Below, piece by piece: positions 37,505 through 55,078 of a stretch of DNA of 64,000 nucleotides. A program made the position numbers and the translations under genes. Position 1 is the stretch's first letter, and each line of letters starts with the position of its first letter. The notes beneath the pieces are model-generated. The model was given only the letters and a program-made list of their open reading frames with translations, had not been told where the DNA came from and made no database searches. The DNA is from Mesostigma viride (lineage: Eukaryota; Streptophyta; Mesostigmatophyceae; Mesostigmatales; Mesostigmataceae), in the NCBI GenBank assembly GCA_009746045.1, contig RPFO01000253.1:642001-706000 (forward strand), read 5' to 3'.

Positions 37505-38582
37505 GGCTGGCAGCAAGTGTTGATGTGATTTCTTCTGTAATGACTAATCGCATGCATCTAGATCAATAGTTGTCTCAATCCAGTACATGTGAGGGGTAGG
37601 GGCTAGGGCTAGGGATTCTACTTGGTAGGGTAGAGAGAGCAAGCGTGAAAATGTGGCTGGGCCACACGGAGTGTATAAGACATGCTTATCCTTGGCCGGT
37701 TGTAATGAACTAAAAAAGTATATAAAGGAGACAACCGTATATTTGAAACGTGCTTTCATTAGAAATCGAACATGAAGCCTCAACCCTCGAGATCATAGTG
37801 GTCAGTGGTGCATGGGACAGTGCAGTTTAAATTTTTTAAATTTAAATGAAGTGAGACAACTATGTCATCAGTTGTGACTATATCCCATCAGTTGTGACAA
37901 AACGGCGTATAGCTTCCCGAGTCCTGACACATTCTATTTGGGGGCTAGTTTGCTCCTGCACGCACGTACAGTTAGGCATGTATTCAGGCTTTAATTTAGC
38001 TTTTAGTTTTTAAATTATTTATTTAGCGTTTGTGTTATTGTATTAATGAGATTAGCATGGTACTCTGCGGCATGTACGTCAGTGTGTGCTTGCTTGCTTG
38101 CCCCCCCCCTGGCCCACTGTGGGGAAGAAGCGTATTTGCACCAAGGGGAAGAATGCCAGGAGAGACCACCAGGGTCTGGATCCATCTAGACAGAAAAAAC
38201 CGGTAGGATTTTGTGCCCCCACCCACCCACCCACCCACCCACCCACCCACCCACCCACCCACCCACCCACCCACCCACCCACCCACCCACCCACTCCCAC
38301 CCACCCACCCACCCACCCACCCACCCACCCACCCACCCACCCACCCACCCACCCACCCACCCACCCACCCACCACTATACTTTTCGGCCAAGGGTGGTAA
38401 AAAGTATCAGAGGCGTAAATTACCTGGTGGAAACTTACCATCTAATTCTCATGCGTGAGATCCAAGGCCGTAATTATTACAACGTAGGATGCATAGGTAG
38501 TAACTTGAAATTCTTGGCCAGATTATCATGGCCACGAGTAAACAACATGCCACTCATCACAAGACACCTGATCAGAACGAGG
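37505..38582. other. Intergenic region downstream of FEX; no gene seen
   Basis: Contains an (ACCC)n microsatellite at 38218-38372. That array explains the His/Pro/Thr and Gly/Val/Trp open frames there. Nothing else is recognised. Confidence 0.5.
38218..38372. repeat. (CCCA)n microsatellite
   Basis: About 38 copies of CCCA with a single interruption (CTCCCA). Confidence 0.96.
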
Positions 38583-41038
38583 CTAGTCACAGCTAGAGAT
38601 CACCCGTGCGTCAAAATGCCCTACCCACAACGGCACTGCATAGATTGCCAGCCCCACAATTAGCCCCCCACCATTTGAGACGAGCATGTACACGTACGCC
38701 CTCCATTGCTTGCTGCCAATTAAAACAGCAGATGATGGACCGAGAGAGGCACTGCTGGCCACAGTCACCGCGTGGAGCCGCGTGACCTCCACCGCATATG
38801 TCGACACTGTGCTCAGGGCCCCTGCGAACCCGAGCTGGATGCCCCTGGCCACGCGCTCCGCGCCACAGCCCCCTCGCCCCCGCACCAGGACCAGCCACAG
38901 CTGCACACCTGCCGTGACGCCGCTGCCTATTATATTGGCCGCGAGCGTGCCAAGTGGCAGCCATGCGGGTGACTTGCCGCGCAGCCACGACCGCCCATTC
39001 AGCCGCGAGAGGTACCAGCGCAGCAGGGCCCCTGGCGGGGCAAGGCAACAACCCACCCACAGCTCAATGCTACCATCCGCCTCAATGTCGGCAATGGATG
39101 CCCAGACGCACCAGATGAGCAAGCCAACCAGGGTGGTGCCTGCGCCCAGAGCCAGGTAGCTATGCTTGTGATGTGAACCGATGTTGCCGGGCTTCAGGGG
39201 GTCACTGGGGCTGGGGGCGGGGGGAAGGGCTACCCCTGTTGATTGTGTGACGGAAGCAGGCTGCCCCCCCAGCCCTGGCGCTGCCTCATGAGCGGCTACA
39301 GGCAGGTAAAACACGCAACAGGTGCACACAACATACAACAGCAAGGGGGGGCAACCGGTTCAGAAGAGCTGCAGTCATGTTGCCAACTCCCTATCGCTCA
39401 GCGCTAGTAAGGACTGCCATTTAACTGGCAAGAAAGAACCTTTGGCCAAGCCAAGCAGGCGGCGTCAGTTTACAATGAGTTGTGAGCGTATCCCTACTCT
39501 TGGGGAACAGGGAGTTAAGGAGATGGATAGCAAAAAGTCAACCCCCTCCTAGGTAGAAGGCTATCCCTTTCAATAGCAATGGGCACGCCCAGGCCGCCCC
39601 CCCCTTCCCTTCCCCCCAGGTGCGCACACCCTCTGTGTTGCCTACGTGCAGGTTGGGGCAGCCATGACATCTGCCAACAGGTTGCCTATTCAAACTGGGA
39701 TCACAACCTCTACGCCATGACATCTGCCAACAGGTTGCCAAAATAAACTGGGAGCACAACCTCTACGCCATGACATCTGCCAACAGGTTGCCAAAATAAA
39801 CTGGGAGCACAACCTCTACGCCATGACATCTGCCAACCGGTTGCCAAAATAAACTGGGAGCACAACCTCTACGCCATGACATCTGCCAACCGGTTGCCAA
39901 AATAAACTGGGATCACAACCTCTACGCCATGACATCTGCCAACAGGTTGCCTATTCAAATCGGGAGCACAGCCTCTGCGCTCGCAAAGCGCGAGCACAGC
40001 CCAATGGCGCCCGTGTGCAGATTTCCACGGACGCTGACCTGTTGACAATGCACAATTATAATGTCCTCCCACCCAAAGAAAAAAATGGGCACAGGATTCG
40101 GGGTCATTCAGGGGCGCCACAAAATGTCGGTGGCTTTTTCATCGCCAAGACTTTAAGGGTCCACACTGTAGGGTTCTGGTGTGCACATTTCATGACATTA
40201 TGCCACCCCTGGCTTCCCTTACGCCACCCCTGCCTTCCCCCCTGCCGGTGACCCGGACCGCCATCATGAAGATGCCACCACCATGCAGTATAGTGAACCA
40301 CAAGCAGTACAGTGAACCACAAGCAGCCAAACAAATAAACAGCACTCGACTAGATCCTTTCCATGCACCCCTTGCCAGTTCATATCACGCTACCAAAAAA
40401 AAAAGGGGTGAAGCGGGTGGTCCTCCTGCCCAACGCAGTGTGTAGAGCCATGAATGCACTTAGGAAAGTAGAGCACCCCCCCGCACTTCCTTACATATTT
40501 ACCTGACACATTTGCGCCTGGATTCACAGCAGTTCCCGTGGCCGTCGCACCCTCTGCTGGACCCTTGCACCCTCCCCCCTCGGCCGCAAGTCTTCTCATG
40601 CTTCCTGCCGCCACGTCACCCAACGCGTCTTGATGATGACCATGCGCTCTGTCTTGATAATCATGAGCGCCACCTTGACAATCCTGCTGATTCCGTGCAC
40701 GGTCCTGATCATCCCGCGCACCGTTTCGATGATCCTGTGCACCTTCTTCATGAGCTTGCACACCACTCTGGTGACCCTGCATGCCATCCTTCATGAGTCC
40801 CTCAGCAAAACCACGCGGCGTGCTGACTCGGCACTTTGCACGGGTGCGGCGTCCCATCAGCGCCATTATGCCATCCGACGCGGCGGCACCCACGCTCACG
40901 GCGTTGGTCATCAGGGACAGGCCGAGCAGCAGCGCCCACAGCGCGTGCGCCCAGCGGCCGATATGGAAGAGTTGGACCACCTGCGGTGGTGGTGGTGGTG
41001 GTGGTGGTGGTGGTGGTGGTGGTGGTGGTGGTGGTGGT

Positions 41039-41117
<79 letters not shown>

Positions 41118-42320
41118 GTGGTGGTGGTGGTGGTGGTGGTGGTGGTGGTGGTGGTGGTGGTGGTGGTGGCGGCGGCGGCGGCGTGTGTGTGTGTGTGTGA
41201 ATAGTGGTGCCGGCAGAGTGGCTTCGGTGACAGGAGTAAGGGCTGCGCATGTCCTGTCCCGCCGTGCCCTGCCCTGTCCTGCGCTGTCCGGTCGCATGGT
41301 GCTTACTTAAGAAGGCAAGTGCACAATCGATCAGGTGTGGACACGCTGCCACGGCCACGGCCACGCCCATGCTCACCCTCACGCCGGCCACCCGGCCAGC
41401 CGGCCACTCGCCCACTCGCCCACCCGCCCACCTGCCCACCCGCCCACCCGCCCACCCGCCCACCCGCCCACCCGCCCACCCGCCCACCCGCCCACCCGCC
41501 CACCCGCCCACCCGCCCACCCGCCCACCCGCCCACCCGCCCACCCGCCCACCCGCCCACCCGCCCACCCGCCCACCCGCCCACCCGCCCACCCGCCCACC
41601 CGCCCACCCGCCCGCCCGCCCGCCCAGCCGCCCAGCCGCCCAGCCACCTACCCGCCCACCCGCCCACCGCCCGCCCACATGCACAACAGGGGAGAAAACA
41701 TGCAGGAAGGATGGGGAAGGATGAGGAAGGAAGGCGAGGACCTGGAAATTGGCACAGTCAAACCCAACTCCCCACCTCTTCCCGCTCCCACCTCTGCCCC
41801 GCGCATCCCTGTCTGTAGCGCACGCGCCAGCACGGTGTAGGTGACTTATCAAGCGTGACAGGTGATAGGTGATAGGTGATAGGTGACTTGTCAAGCGTGA
41901 CAGGTGATAGGTGACCAGCACGTATGCTTGGCACTGCATGGTAGGGGGAGATCGGCAGCATCCCGCACAGCATGATGGCTGAACACGTGGCAGCACCCCA
42001 CGCACCTGCTGGTTCCACCCAGAGAAGGTCGTCAGCGTGCCGCACAAGCCGGTCGTCAGGCCCATCAGCAGTTCCTGGCTGGTGACGTGTACCAGCACTG
42101 GTTTGAGCGCGCCCGTGAGCATCCCCATGATGAAAGACCCAAGCACATTGGGCGGCGCGGACAAAAATAGCGCGCCATCCTCCGAGGTCACGCCCAGATA
42201 CTCTGGTCTGAACAGGAGGACGGAGATCCATCGCAGCAATGCGCCCAGGATGGACCCGGCGCTCACATGCAACAGCAGGGAAGGAAGGGGCTGGATCTGC
42301 AGGGGCTGGCGGCTCATCAT
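38583..42320 (-). CDS. FEX: Fluoride export protein FEX, two CrcB domains in one chain
   Basis: Exons 42320-42006, 40980-40503 and 39295-38583 join in phases 0 and 1 (GT-AG), giving about 501 residues. The first CrcB unit shows SAGSILGALLRW, PPNVLGSFIMGM and GLCGTLTTFSGW, completed across intron 1 by VVQLFHIGRWAHALWALLLG. The second shows LAPPGALLRWYLSRLNG, LPLGTLAANIIGSGV and LGFAGALSTVSTYAVEV. FEX proteins in fungi and plants are fused pairs of CrcB units in the plasma membrane that let fluoride leave the cell. The linker is long for the family and includes a polar His/Gln/Asp-rich stretch (about residues 155-215) with repeated HDYQD/HHQD-like units. Start at the first ATG of exon 1; the few residues before the first helix are normal. 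Both introns are filled with tandem repeats. Confidence 0.9.
39655..39975. repeat. 53-bp tandem repeat in FEX intron 2
   Basis: About six copies of a 53-base unit containing GCCATGACATCTGCCAAC and AGGTTGCC, with minor differences. All are inside the intron between FEX exons 2 and 3. Confidence 0.92.
40985..41199. repeat. Compound (GGT)n(GGC)n(GGT)n(GGC)n(GT)n microsatellite
   Basis: About 215 bases of trinucleotide repeats. On the FEX sense strand it reads (CCA/CCG)n and stops two bases before the acceptor of exon 2, so it occupies the position of the polypyrimidine tract. The poly-Pro/Gly/Val/Arg open frames here are artefacts. Confidence 0.97.
41400..41680. repeat. 8-bp minisatellite (CCCACCCG)n in FEX intron 1
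   Basis: About 30 copies of CACCCGCC with CAGC and CCCG variants at the edges. It lies in the 1,025-base first intron of FEX. A second small tandem, GTGACAGGTGATAG, follows at 41850-41920. Confidence 0.95.
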
Positions 42321-45300
42321 CAAGAGAATGGGTCCCGTGGGTCGCTGATGACACGAGGTTTAAGGAACATGATACGTAGTCTGCTTACGTCATCATTCGC
42401 CAAGGCAACCTCGCGCACCTCGAGCTCACCTCGAGCATATTCGAGAGCATGTTCCACATGATTCACCGAGGCGATGAAGCAGGAGTGTTTCTCTACTTCA
42501 GTGAATGCCTTCGCGTCGCTATGTCAACCTGGTAGCTGTCCAAATGTTGGTGTCATTCAATAGCACTTGAATCGAACGACGATGTCTACTTTTCGTTGAG
42601 AAAAGCCACCATTCGTTAGATAACCGTCAATCCGACAGAGTACACACGGCTGGCCGACAAGTCCGAGAATGCTCATTCTAGGGAGCATACAGATAAAATG
42701 ATCACGTTGCCCTCCTACGTAATGCTATCACAGGAAACCGCTCATGACGCCAAGAAACTCTGAAAAGTCGAACCACCTTGCTGGCAATCGCAACGCCGGA
42801 CTTGACCTACGCCAGGCGTCGACGTCACCTATGCCAGGCGGCAACGTCGACCCCGTTCGCATAATCGGATGCAAGCTAGGTTGCAAACCTTGCAGTCAAC
42901 ATGAACAAAACTTTTCTCAAGCCCCGCCATTGCGACCTACGTACATGAGAACCGAAATTCCTGTTTCTATACTATTCTCCCAAACCGGCGCCTCTACAAG
43001 CGTTCCAAGCCTATCCGCAGGTTCTGGACCGTGGGGCAGCCTTACTGCATCCGCGATGCTTTTGCTATGTCAAAGCTTTATTGCATCCACAGTTGGCCTG
43101 CACCATGATGCAGAGAGCCCTCTGTAGCCTGCCCACTTGAGGCAGCGATTGAAGCTAGGGCGCCCTCCCTCCTCGTTGTGAATAGGGGTTGAAGGCTCCT
43201 TTACTGCTACCCACGTGACGCAGTCACGTGCTTCTAAATTAAAATTAAAATTAAATCCACTGAGATGCCATTCTGGAGTCAACACTCGACGACATCGGGC
43301 TCAACCAGAGATGTCACCGCAGGTAATTCAGCATCGTACAGCCGATTTCGCTTGTTAAATTCGCGGACCAATTACGATTAGTTAGGCAGTGCAGTCAAGG
43401 CGCGGTCGTCCCCGCCGATACCCAACGTTGACCGTAGCGGGGCATGGGGTCGCGAGGACGGGCACTAGATTCCTTTCGGCTGGTAGGCAATCGGCTGATC
43501 TTCAGCGGATTCCTTGAAAAGGTAACGAAGGGTACGTGCACCGCCCCCCATTCTTGAGAATCCCAGGTATAAGATTCTGATACCCCTCGGATTCGACCTC
43601 GAATAGAGGTTGAGATCCAACTAACTAAATAACTAACTAACTAACTAACTAGAGGAAGATATGTGATCATGTGATGGAAAGTGGAAAGTAGTGAAATGTA
43701 TTAGAATCGAAACACAATTCTAAGATTCCTGCACAGTTGCGAAAGGACAAAGGCACCATAGGTCCCGAGTTCGATTCCCGCCACGCAATACTAAGATTCC
43801 TTCAGGTTGTGCGCCCTGGAGTGGTAGGACCCCAAATCTTAAACGTTGTGGTGACTGGTTGGGGGGTGTACAGTCTGGCGGTCAGGACGCTGAGCTGGGG
43901 GGGCCTGCTTTGTTCAGATTCGTTACTTTATGATCTTTCAATATCATGACGACGTGAATGGTCGCTTGGTATCGATCTTCTGATCCCGGGTTGAGTGCGG
44001 AAGCTGGCTGACAGGCCATGCTGCCGTGGTCCACGTGACAGGATAAACTGCTGCAACGTCCACGCCATCCGAGCTGGCTCCTACTTGCTGAAGGCCACGG
44101 AATCCTGACAGTATCATCAAGATGCCGTGGCGTCGGCGCAAAGATTTTCGTTGATTCGGTCGTTTGAACGTTCGTGTGCAACCAACTGTCCAAGCGGTCT
44201 GGTGGTCAAAGGGGAGGTACGGTATCAGGCCCTCGGCCGCTCTACGATCTCAGTCTGGCAATGACCGGCGTGGGATCCAACCAACAACCAACAGTATCAG
44301 GCCTATATGCGCTGGCCGTACAACGGTGGTGGAATGGTCAATGAACCGACTGGCAAGCGCGTATTGACTTTGTTTGCGAGTTGGAAGAAGATGAAACCTC
44401 GCCGAAGCTCGAGGACTGTTGGGGATGCTGTTTTGGATATGGCACATGGGCGCAAGTTTCGCCTCGCAACCTCACTTAAAAAAACTGTTTCTGCTTGTGC
44501 GCGTGTAACCTCGCGCAATGCCTGGTAGATTAGCTGGCAAATGTCTGGTAGATTAGCTGGCCGTGTAAGGCGTTGCTGCGCGAAATTAGGAATTAACTGT
44601 GGAGAATCTATTGATGCGGGCGAGTAAACATGTGTCCGGGAGTTGGGGTTTGAATAGATTTGTTGCGTTGGCCGCTGCTGTCAAGGAAAGAAAATGGCTT
44701 TGTATCTTCTCGCATCCCTTGCTCGGCAAATAGCTACAAGAGCATCCAAATATTCATGAGCGGATGGCGGACATAATTAACAGGTGCGATTTCCTTGCAT
44801 GCCCTGTGGACTTCTTGCTTTTCATTTTGCACCTTGGAGGTGCTTGTGTTGATTAACGACGCGCGGTTACGAGAGAAGCTGCTACTACCGGATGATTTCT
44901 GGAACTATTTCTGGTAATGGTTTCTCCTTCTGCAGACGGGAGAGGCTTGGGATGAATTTTCTTCGGGAAAATGCGCCCGTCCGTTGACCTCGGCATCGAC
45001 GTGAATTCTATGCCCCGGGGTTGCGAAGAGCGGGTGCTTTCGGAGCACGAGGTGCGAATGGAATTCTGTTGTGCTTCATGCGCCCTATGGCCTTGTATAC
45101 AGGAAGCATGCCGGCACCTTTGAGGGTCATTCCAAGCGAGTCTGCTTTGCAAACGCAGTCGTTTTGGGGGCTTGTACGTGGGTGCGGCTCATTCAGCTAA
45201 CCCTGGTTGAATCTGTGATCGGGAATGCCGCGCCGGGGTTCAGTGGGAAACCTCCCTCCCTCCCTCCCTCCCTCCCTCTCCCTCTTTCTGTGTACCCCCC

Positions 45301-45443
45301 GCCTCTCTCTCTCTGGCTTAATGGGATCATTGGATCCCCACCCTCTCCTCAAGCCCACCCTGTCCGCCCCTCTTACCCCTCCATCGCCATGCCATCCCGC
45401 CCCCTGTCCCGCCCTGGCCCCGTGCTTGCGCTGCCAAAAATAG
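42321..45443. other. Intergenic region between FEX and the MKP1-like gene
   Basis: No convincing exon. Retroelement traces include the CACGTGACGCAGTCACGTG hairpin with an AAATTAAAATT tail (43213-43255), an (AACT)n run at 43617-43652, and a 60-base tRNA-like insertion at 43731-43790. The divergent promoters of the flanking genes must lie here, but no specific site is recognised. Confidence 0.5.
43731..43790 (+). mobile_element. 60-bp tRNA-like fragment with 11-bp target duplication
   Basis: CTAAGATTCCT occurs at 43720-43730 and 43791-43801, bounding 60 bases that contain the B-box-like GAGTTCGATTCC and resemble the 3' half of a tRNA. The T stem does not pair, so it is not a functional tRNA. 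A severely truncated SINE or tRNA retro-copy is likely. Confidence 0.55.
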
Positions 45444-50750
<5,307 letters not shown>

Positions 50751-51280
50751 CTCTTAATGTGATGCGTCCCATGCCACTTTTGCATCAATGTATGTGGTCT
50801 GGTTATGCGGCCCACAACCAGGTGAAGGTTGCTGATTTGGGCAGTTTTTGTTTGTGGAGCTTGCACGGCTCCTTGTAGCTCTAGGTACACTAGCTTTCCA
50901 ACTCAGTAACTTTGTGGCTAAGTGTTACATGGTGAGGGGCAAACTTATCAGGGCAGGAGAAGCCAGTGCTTCGGATGCCAGTTTTTGTATTTTGTGTGAC
51001 TGCCCTGGAAAGCATCAGGATTGCTTCATTTTGTCGGCGAGGTTTTCATATTCTCGCTGGTGAAGCCTCATTGCCCAAGCTGAAGTTACTGTCATGGGCA
51101 AAAATTGCGCAGGGATGATTATAACAAACCTGTGCTTGTACACGTAGTGGTGCTGCGAGCGTACGCGCCCCGCCAAGAAGTATTTACGGGCACTGAACTT
51201 ATTGGTGTCTGTTAGGTAATATTGTGCATACTTTAAACTCCGAGTAAGTACTTGCGTGTCATGCGCATAGGCATGCCACG
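50751..51280. other. Region downstream of the MKP1-like gene
   Basis: Presumed 3' UTR and flank. No repeat or further exon recognised. Confidence 0.45.
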
Positions 51281-51800
51281 GAATACTATTAATTAATTAG
51301 TTAATTAATTAAACAAGTGCTCCCGTTGGGGAGTCACGGAGCATTAACCCCAATGGATGGATGGATGGGTGCACACAACCCTACCGGTCTATTCTATCTA
51401 GTTACACACACTAAATTAATTAATTAATTAATTAATCAAGAACATACCTCCGTGGGGAGGATATGTAACACATATTACTGAGAAGGGGCATATGGTTGTC
51501 ATTCTGGGCGACAACCTGCAGGTGGTTGGTGTAAACTGCCACCTACTCGGGGTACATGCACATTGAGGTGCACCTGCACCACGTACCATGTTTTCCAGCA
51601 ACAAGAATCTTGAGTTGGATCGAAGACGATTGTCAGCTCCAGGCTCACACGCCAGCCCCTGTGGGCAAGGCCCCCCCCCCCCAGGAGGAAGGGGCGCTTT
51701 CCTGAGTAAAGTTGTTAGGGTTTCATTCTAGATTAGATTAGCTTAGAGTTAGACTAGTTCGGTTTCGCCCACCTCATCCATCCATCCTGCAAGGGAGTAT
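51281..51800. mobile_element. Cluster of retroelement 3' ends
   Basis: 51287-51400: minus-strand end with the CTCCCCAACGGGAG hairpin, (GGAT)n and a (TTAA)n tail. 51413-51600: minus-strand end with CCTCC-CCA-CGGAGG hairpin (51440-51476) and tail. 51632-51790: plus-strand remnant of the RT-bearing LINE C-terminus (AHTPAPVGK) and 3' UTR, lacking its terminal hairpin. Confidence 0.65.
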
Positions 51801-53627
51801 GTGCCTCTGGCAGAAATTGACGAAAATGGCTGACGGCGGTATGGCTGACGGCGGAGTTCAGATCTTTTGCGTCTGAGCCCCAAATTCGGTCAGACCACTT
51901 GCATTCGACGCGCCTTTTTAAGACGCACTCGCCAGTATATAATCGGTTACGGCTGAAACGCAGTATCGACTTCAAAAGCAGCGCGTGACAAGCAGCTATG
52001 ACGACTCCAAAAGCAAATCGGGGTTTGGAAAAGGAGCTTTCCGGCTCCCAGCCCAACCCACTCGACATCGTCCTTGCCCAGTCGACTGGGCCCGCAAACC
52101 CACCGCCAGCAAACCCATCGCCAAGCGCCTTGCCAGAGCCCAAGAAATTCTGCTACGAATCAGACAAATGGCGACAGTACCTAGACTATACGGTCAGCGG
52201 CTGGCTGCGACTGACCGACGCACACTGCACCGAGATAGTGCATTACTACGCACGGGAACACAAGCTCCGTGGGCCCGAGGGGCCCATCCCCGCCGACAGG
52301 GTGGAGGAGTTCCTCGCCCTGCCAGAATTCAACCATCGCCTCGCCATCCTCTTCAGCTTCTACAAGCTCACTGCACGTGACCTCGACGCTCGGCTCCGCA
52401 ACCCAGCCCGGCCTGCGTGCGCAGCCGGCAGCCACGTGTACCGGCTGCCTTCCTCCGCAAGGATGACCTCCGAGCAGTGCTGGAGGAGCATGTGACCTGG
52501 CCGCTGGCCGAGAAGATGACATTGATGACTACAGCGCTCAACACGATGGAGGCCAAGGTCTCCAATACGGAAACCAAGGTCGCACACAAGCTACAACCTC
52601 AGCTCACGGCACTGCAGACCACGGCGCAGGCATCCGAGGCACATGCTGCACTCCTCTCCCGCCTCAACCAGGTGGAGGGGAAGTGCGGCGTGCTCATGAA
52701 GAAGCTCAAGTGAAGCCATCACCGCCCACACCGAGGCCCTGGCCACACAGGTTCCAAAGGTAGCGCGGGAGCAGACGGCCACCATAGCATCCCAGCCACC
52801 CCGGCATGCAGGATGCTGGCGACCTCCCGCCTGGCGGAGAGCGGCTCTCCTATGCGGACTTGCTGCGGTCAGCGACCGCCTCAACCACCGCCGCCATCGC
52901 CACGAAGCTCCAGGAGCTGGAGGACCACCGCCAGGCCGAACAACGGGAGGCCACCGACCGCGCTCGCCGCGAGTGCCGATCGAGTGGTGCTGCGTCGTTT
53001 CCCCCAGAAGCCAGGTGACTGAGACGTCAACGACCCTTGCCGACGAGCTCAAGGACCAGCTTCTCACCAGGTCATGGGCCTGGTAGGTGCGGTATGACGG
53101 CTGCGCGGAAGCGACCGCCTTCCCCACTCACGGGACAAGGCGCGGGCTCCCCCACCAGTCCTGCTCACCGGCCTTCCCCTCCCCTGAGCACAAGCGGCGG
53201 TTCCTTTCTCCTCACACTGGAGGTTGCACGACCTCACCGGGACGCTGGACGACGACCCGACCCCCGCTCAGCAGCAGCAGCGACGCGACCTGTGGCCGGA
53301 ATACCTCTCCACAAGCAGGACCCCCAGAAGCCCAAGGTATACTGGAGGGGCGGGGACCTGATGATTAACCACAAGATGTGGACGCCCCCTGCGGGCTAGA
53401 ATAGCTTGAACAGCCCTAGCTTGTATCCATTGGTAGTCACTGCCGCCATGGCTGCCATGGCCTACTAGAATGTTTGCCTAGCTGTGCCACCATACCTAGT
53501 CACGTGCACCGCTAACACACAGTACACATCCAGCCATAACCTCAGCTTAGCCCTTGTACAGCCATGCTACGTTCTGGCTATGATCAGCTTACTTGCCCAT
53601 GCTACTTGGGCCCTGCCCACGTCATCT
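51800..53627 (+). mobile_element. ORF1-B family element, 3'-truncated
   Basis: 5' UTR with the doubled ATGGCTGACGGCGG motif. ORF1 begins at ATG 51998 (MTTPKANRGLEKELSGSQPN). The heptad segment (LMTTALNTMEAKVSNTETKV, SRLNQVEGKCGVLMKKLK) is followed by the RNA-binding and C-terminal parts in shifted frames, up to TAG 53399. It is similar to the copy at 24594, with several frame breaks. The 3' UTR stops near 53627, where an endonuclease-type LINE fragment begins. Confidence 0.8.
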
Positions 53628-55078
53628 AGTGATAAACACCAGAAAAACTACGCGGGTACTCTGCACACGGCGGATTGGATGGCTCAAGTTTTGATGACCT
53701 CAACTTCCATTTAGGGTCACGTGTGGCTGTTCTCACTCTCCTTGCGAAGCGGTGTGGGCTCAGCGGGGCTTCCCTAGCTCCGAGTTCTCCCTATGGCGGC
53801 CCCCCCTGGCATTTGTCCGGCCTGGCGCCCAGTCACTATCCGGTGGCGCTGCGACACCAACTGTAGTGCCCCGCAACCGCTCTTGTTATATAATTACTTC
53901 AGGGCGGCCCTGTGGTATCAAGCCCTGTGGTATCAAGGATCACAACCAGCGCAGGCCAGAAATCGGGAGAATCCGGACCATGGTAGCTCGAGCCTGCCGT
54001 TATCTTGTCCGCGTGTTCGAGTCGTTCAGGATGATGAAGATGAATGGTGATGGAAATGTGTATCCTTGTGCATTGAAATTATGGCTGGCTTACGTGTAGA
54101 GCGACTAGATGACCTAGACGGTGGGGCCGGAAACAGCATGCTTGATCAGGGCGTGTGTTTCGAGCCCTGTGGTATAGCTGCGGGCAGGCCTTGGACCGGG
54201 CCACTGGGACCCACTACCTGTCATGCATAGCTGGGTGGCCAACAGAATCAGATTTGGTACTTGTACTTGCACACTGTCCTCCTGACGGTGGTGCTCGCCA
54301 TGTTCCGGTCCGTGTTCCCCCAGGCGAACATCCAGTATAGACCTGAGGATGTGGACGGGGCGGGCCTTTCTATACTCCCCCTAAGTCAGTTGCATGACCA
54401 CCGCCAGACCTGACATGCATCGTGGTTTTGGACTCATTGGAGCTAGGGAGGCGGCCGCGGGCACTGACTTGCCTATTGACGCTTCTGTGGCCGTCGCCTC
54501 ATGGCGAGCTCTTAGCCATGTGGTACGTTGGTGCATGATCAATCCCCAGGCGGCGGGCTACACGGCAGATCCGGGGCTGAGCGGGTCAAGCTAGCTCACG
54601 CCTATGGCCACGTCGGGCACCATTGTGAGGTGCCCTTTGTCTTATAAATGGAGGAGTTCGGGGCCATGGGGATGCTGACCCGCGCCGGCTTCTTTAAGAA
54701 GTGTTGCCGCCTTGCCGGCTCCGGGAGGACCGCCTGGACCTATAGTAGTGGAGGGCCAGCGGGCCCCTTGGTCAGCGCGGACCTGGATGTCGTACTGGCC
54801 AGCGCCAACGCCGTTCGATCGGTACGTAAGCACTGAGTACGCAGTGCTTACCGGCCCGGGCTATCGCTGAATGCATCTTGCTCCGCCGCACACGGGCTGA
54901 CTTTTGCGGTGCAGCAGTCGGTTTAGGCTGTTTTACTTCGTTCCACTGTGTGGAGTGTCCCATGCCGGCTTATAGTGGTTATTTTGTAGGGGTATCATCT
55001 GGACTCTGGTTAGCATTGGCTTTGTTTGGCTATGTTTGCGTGGGGTCACTCTGATGTAAGTGGTTATCTAGGTTTTAA
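53628..55078 (+). mobile_element. Endonuclease-type LINE fragment (RT thumb to C-terminus)
   Basis: Begins with SDKHQKNYAGTLHTADWM, equivalent to HEKHATKALYAGILHCADW in the minus-strand copy at 58.6 kb. It continues through a decayed DHRPDLTCIVVLDS-like piece near 54395, part of a restriction-enzyme-like endonuclease. It carries a 230-bp insertion (53934-54163) and ends at the TTAA transposon at 55079. Confidence 0.65.
53934..54163 (-). mobile_element. Longest copy of the GGTTGTCTCC-family retroelement, 230 bp
   Basis: Flanked by the 12-bp duplication GCCCTGTGGTAT (53922-53933 and 54164-54175). In the minus sense it ends GGCCTGCGCTGG followed by a TTGT..CCTTG terminus. The other copies share this end and differ at the other, the pattern of 5' truncation. 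No open frame of note. Confidence 0.8.

Noticed and set aside
40985-41680. Poly-Pro and Gly-Trp-Val open frames upstream of FEX exon 2
   Set aside because: They are intronic: the FEX CrcB domain reads cleanly from exon 1 (ending at 42006) to exon 2 (starting at 40980) with this DNA removed.
44175-44290. Possible tRNA-Leu/Ser-like gene
   Set aside because: GTCCAAGCGGTC resembles an A box and GCGTGGGATCC a weak B box, but no cloverleaf can be drawn. At most it is an eroded SINE.
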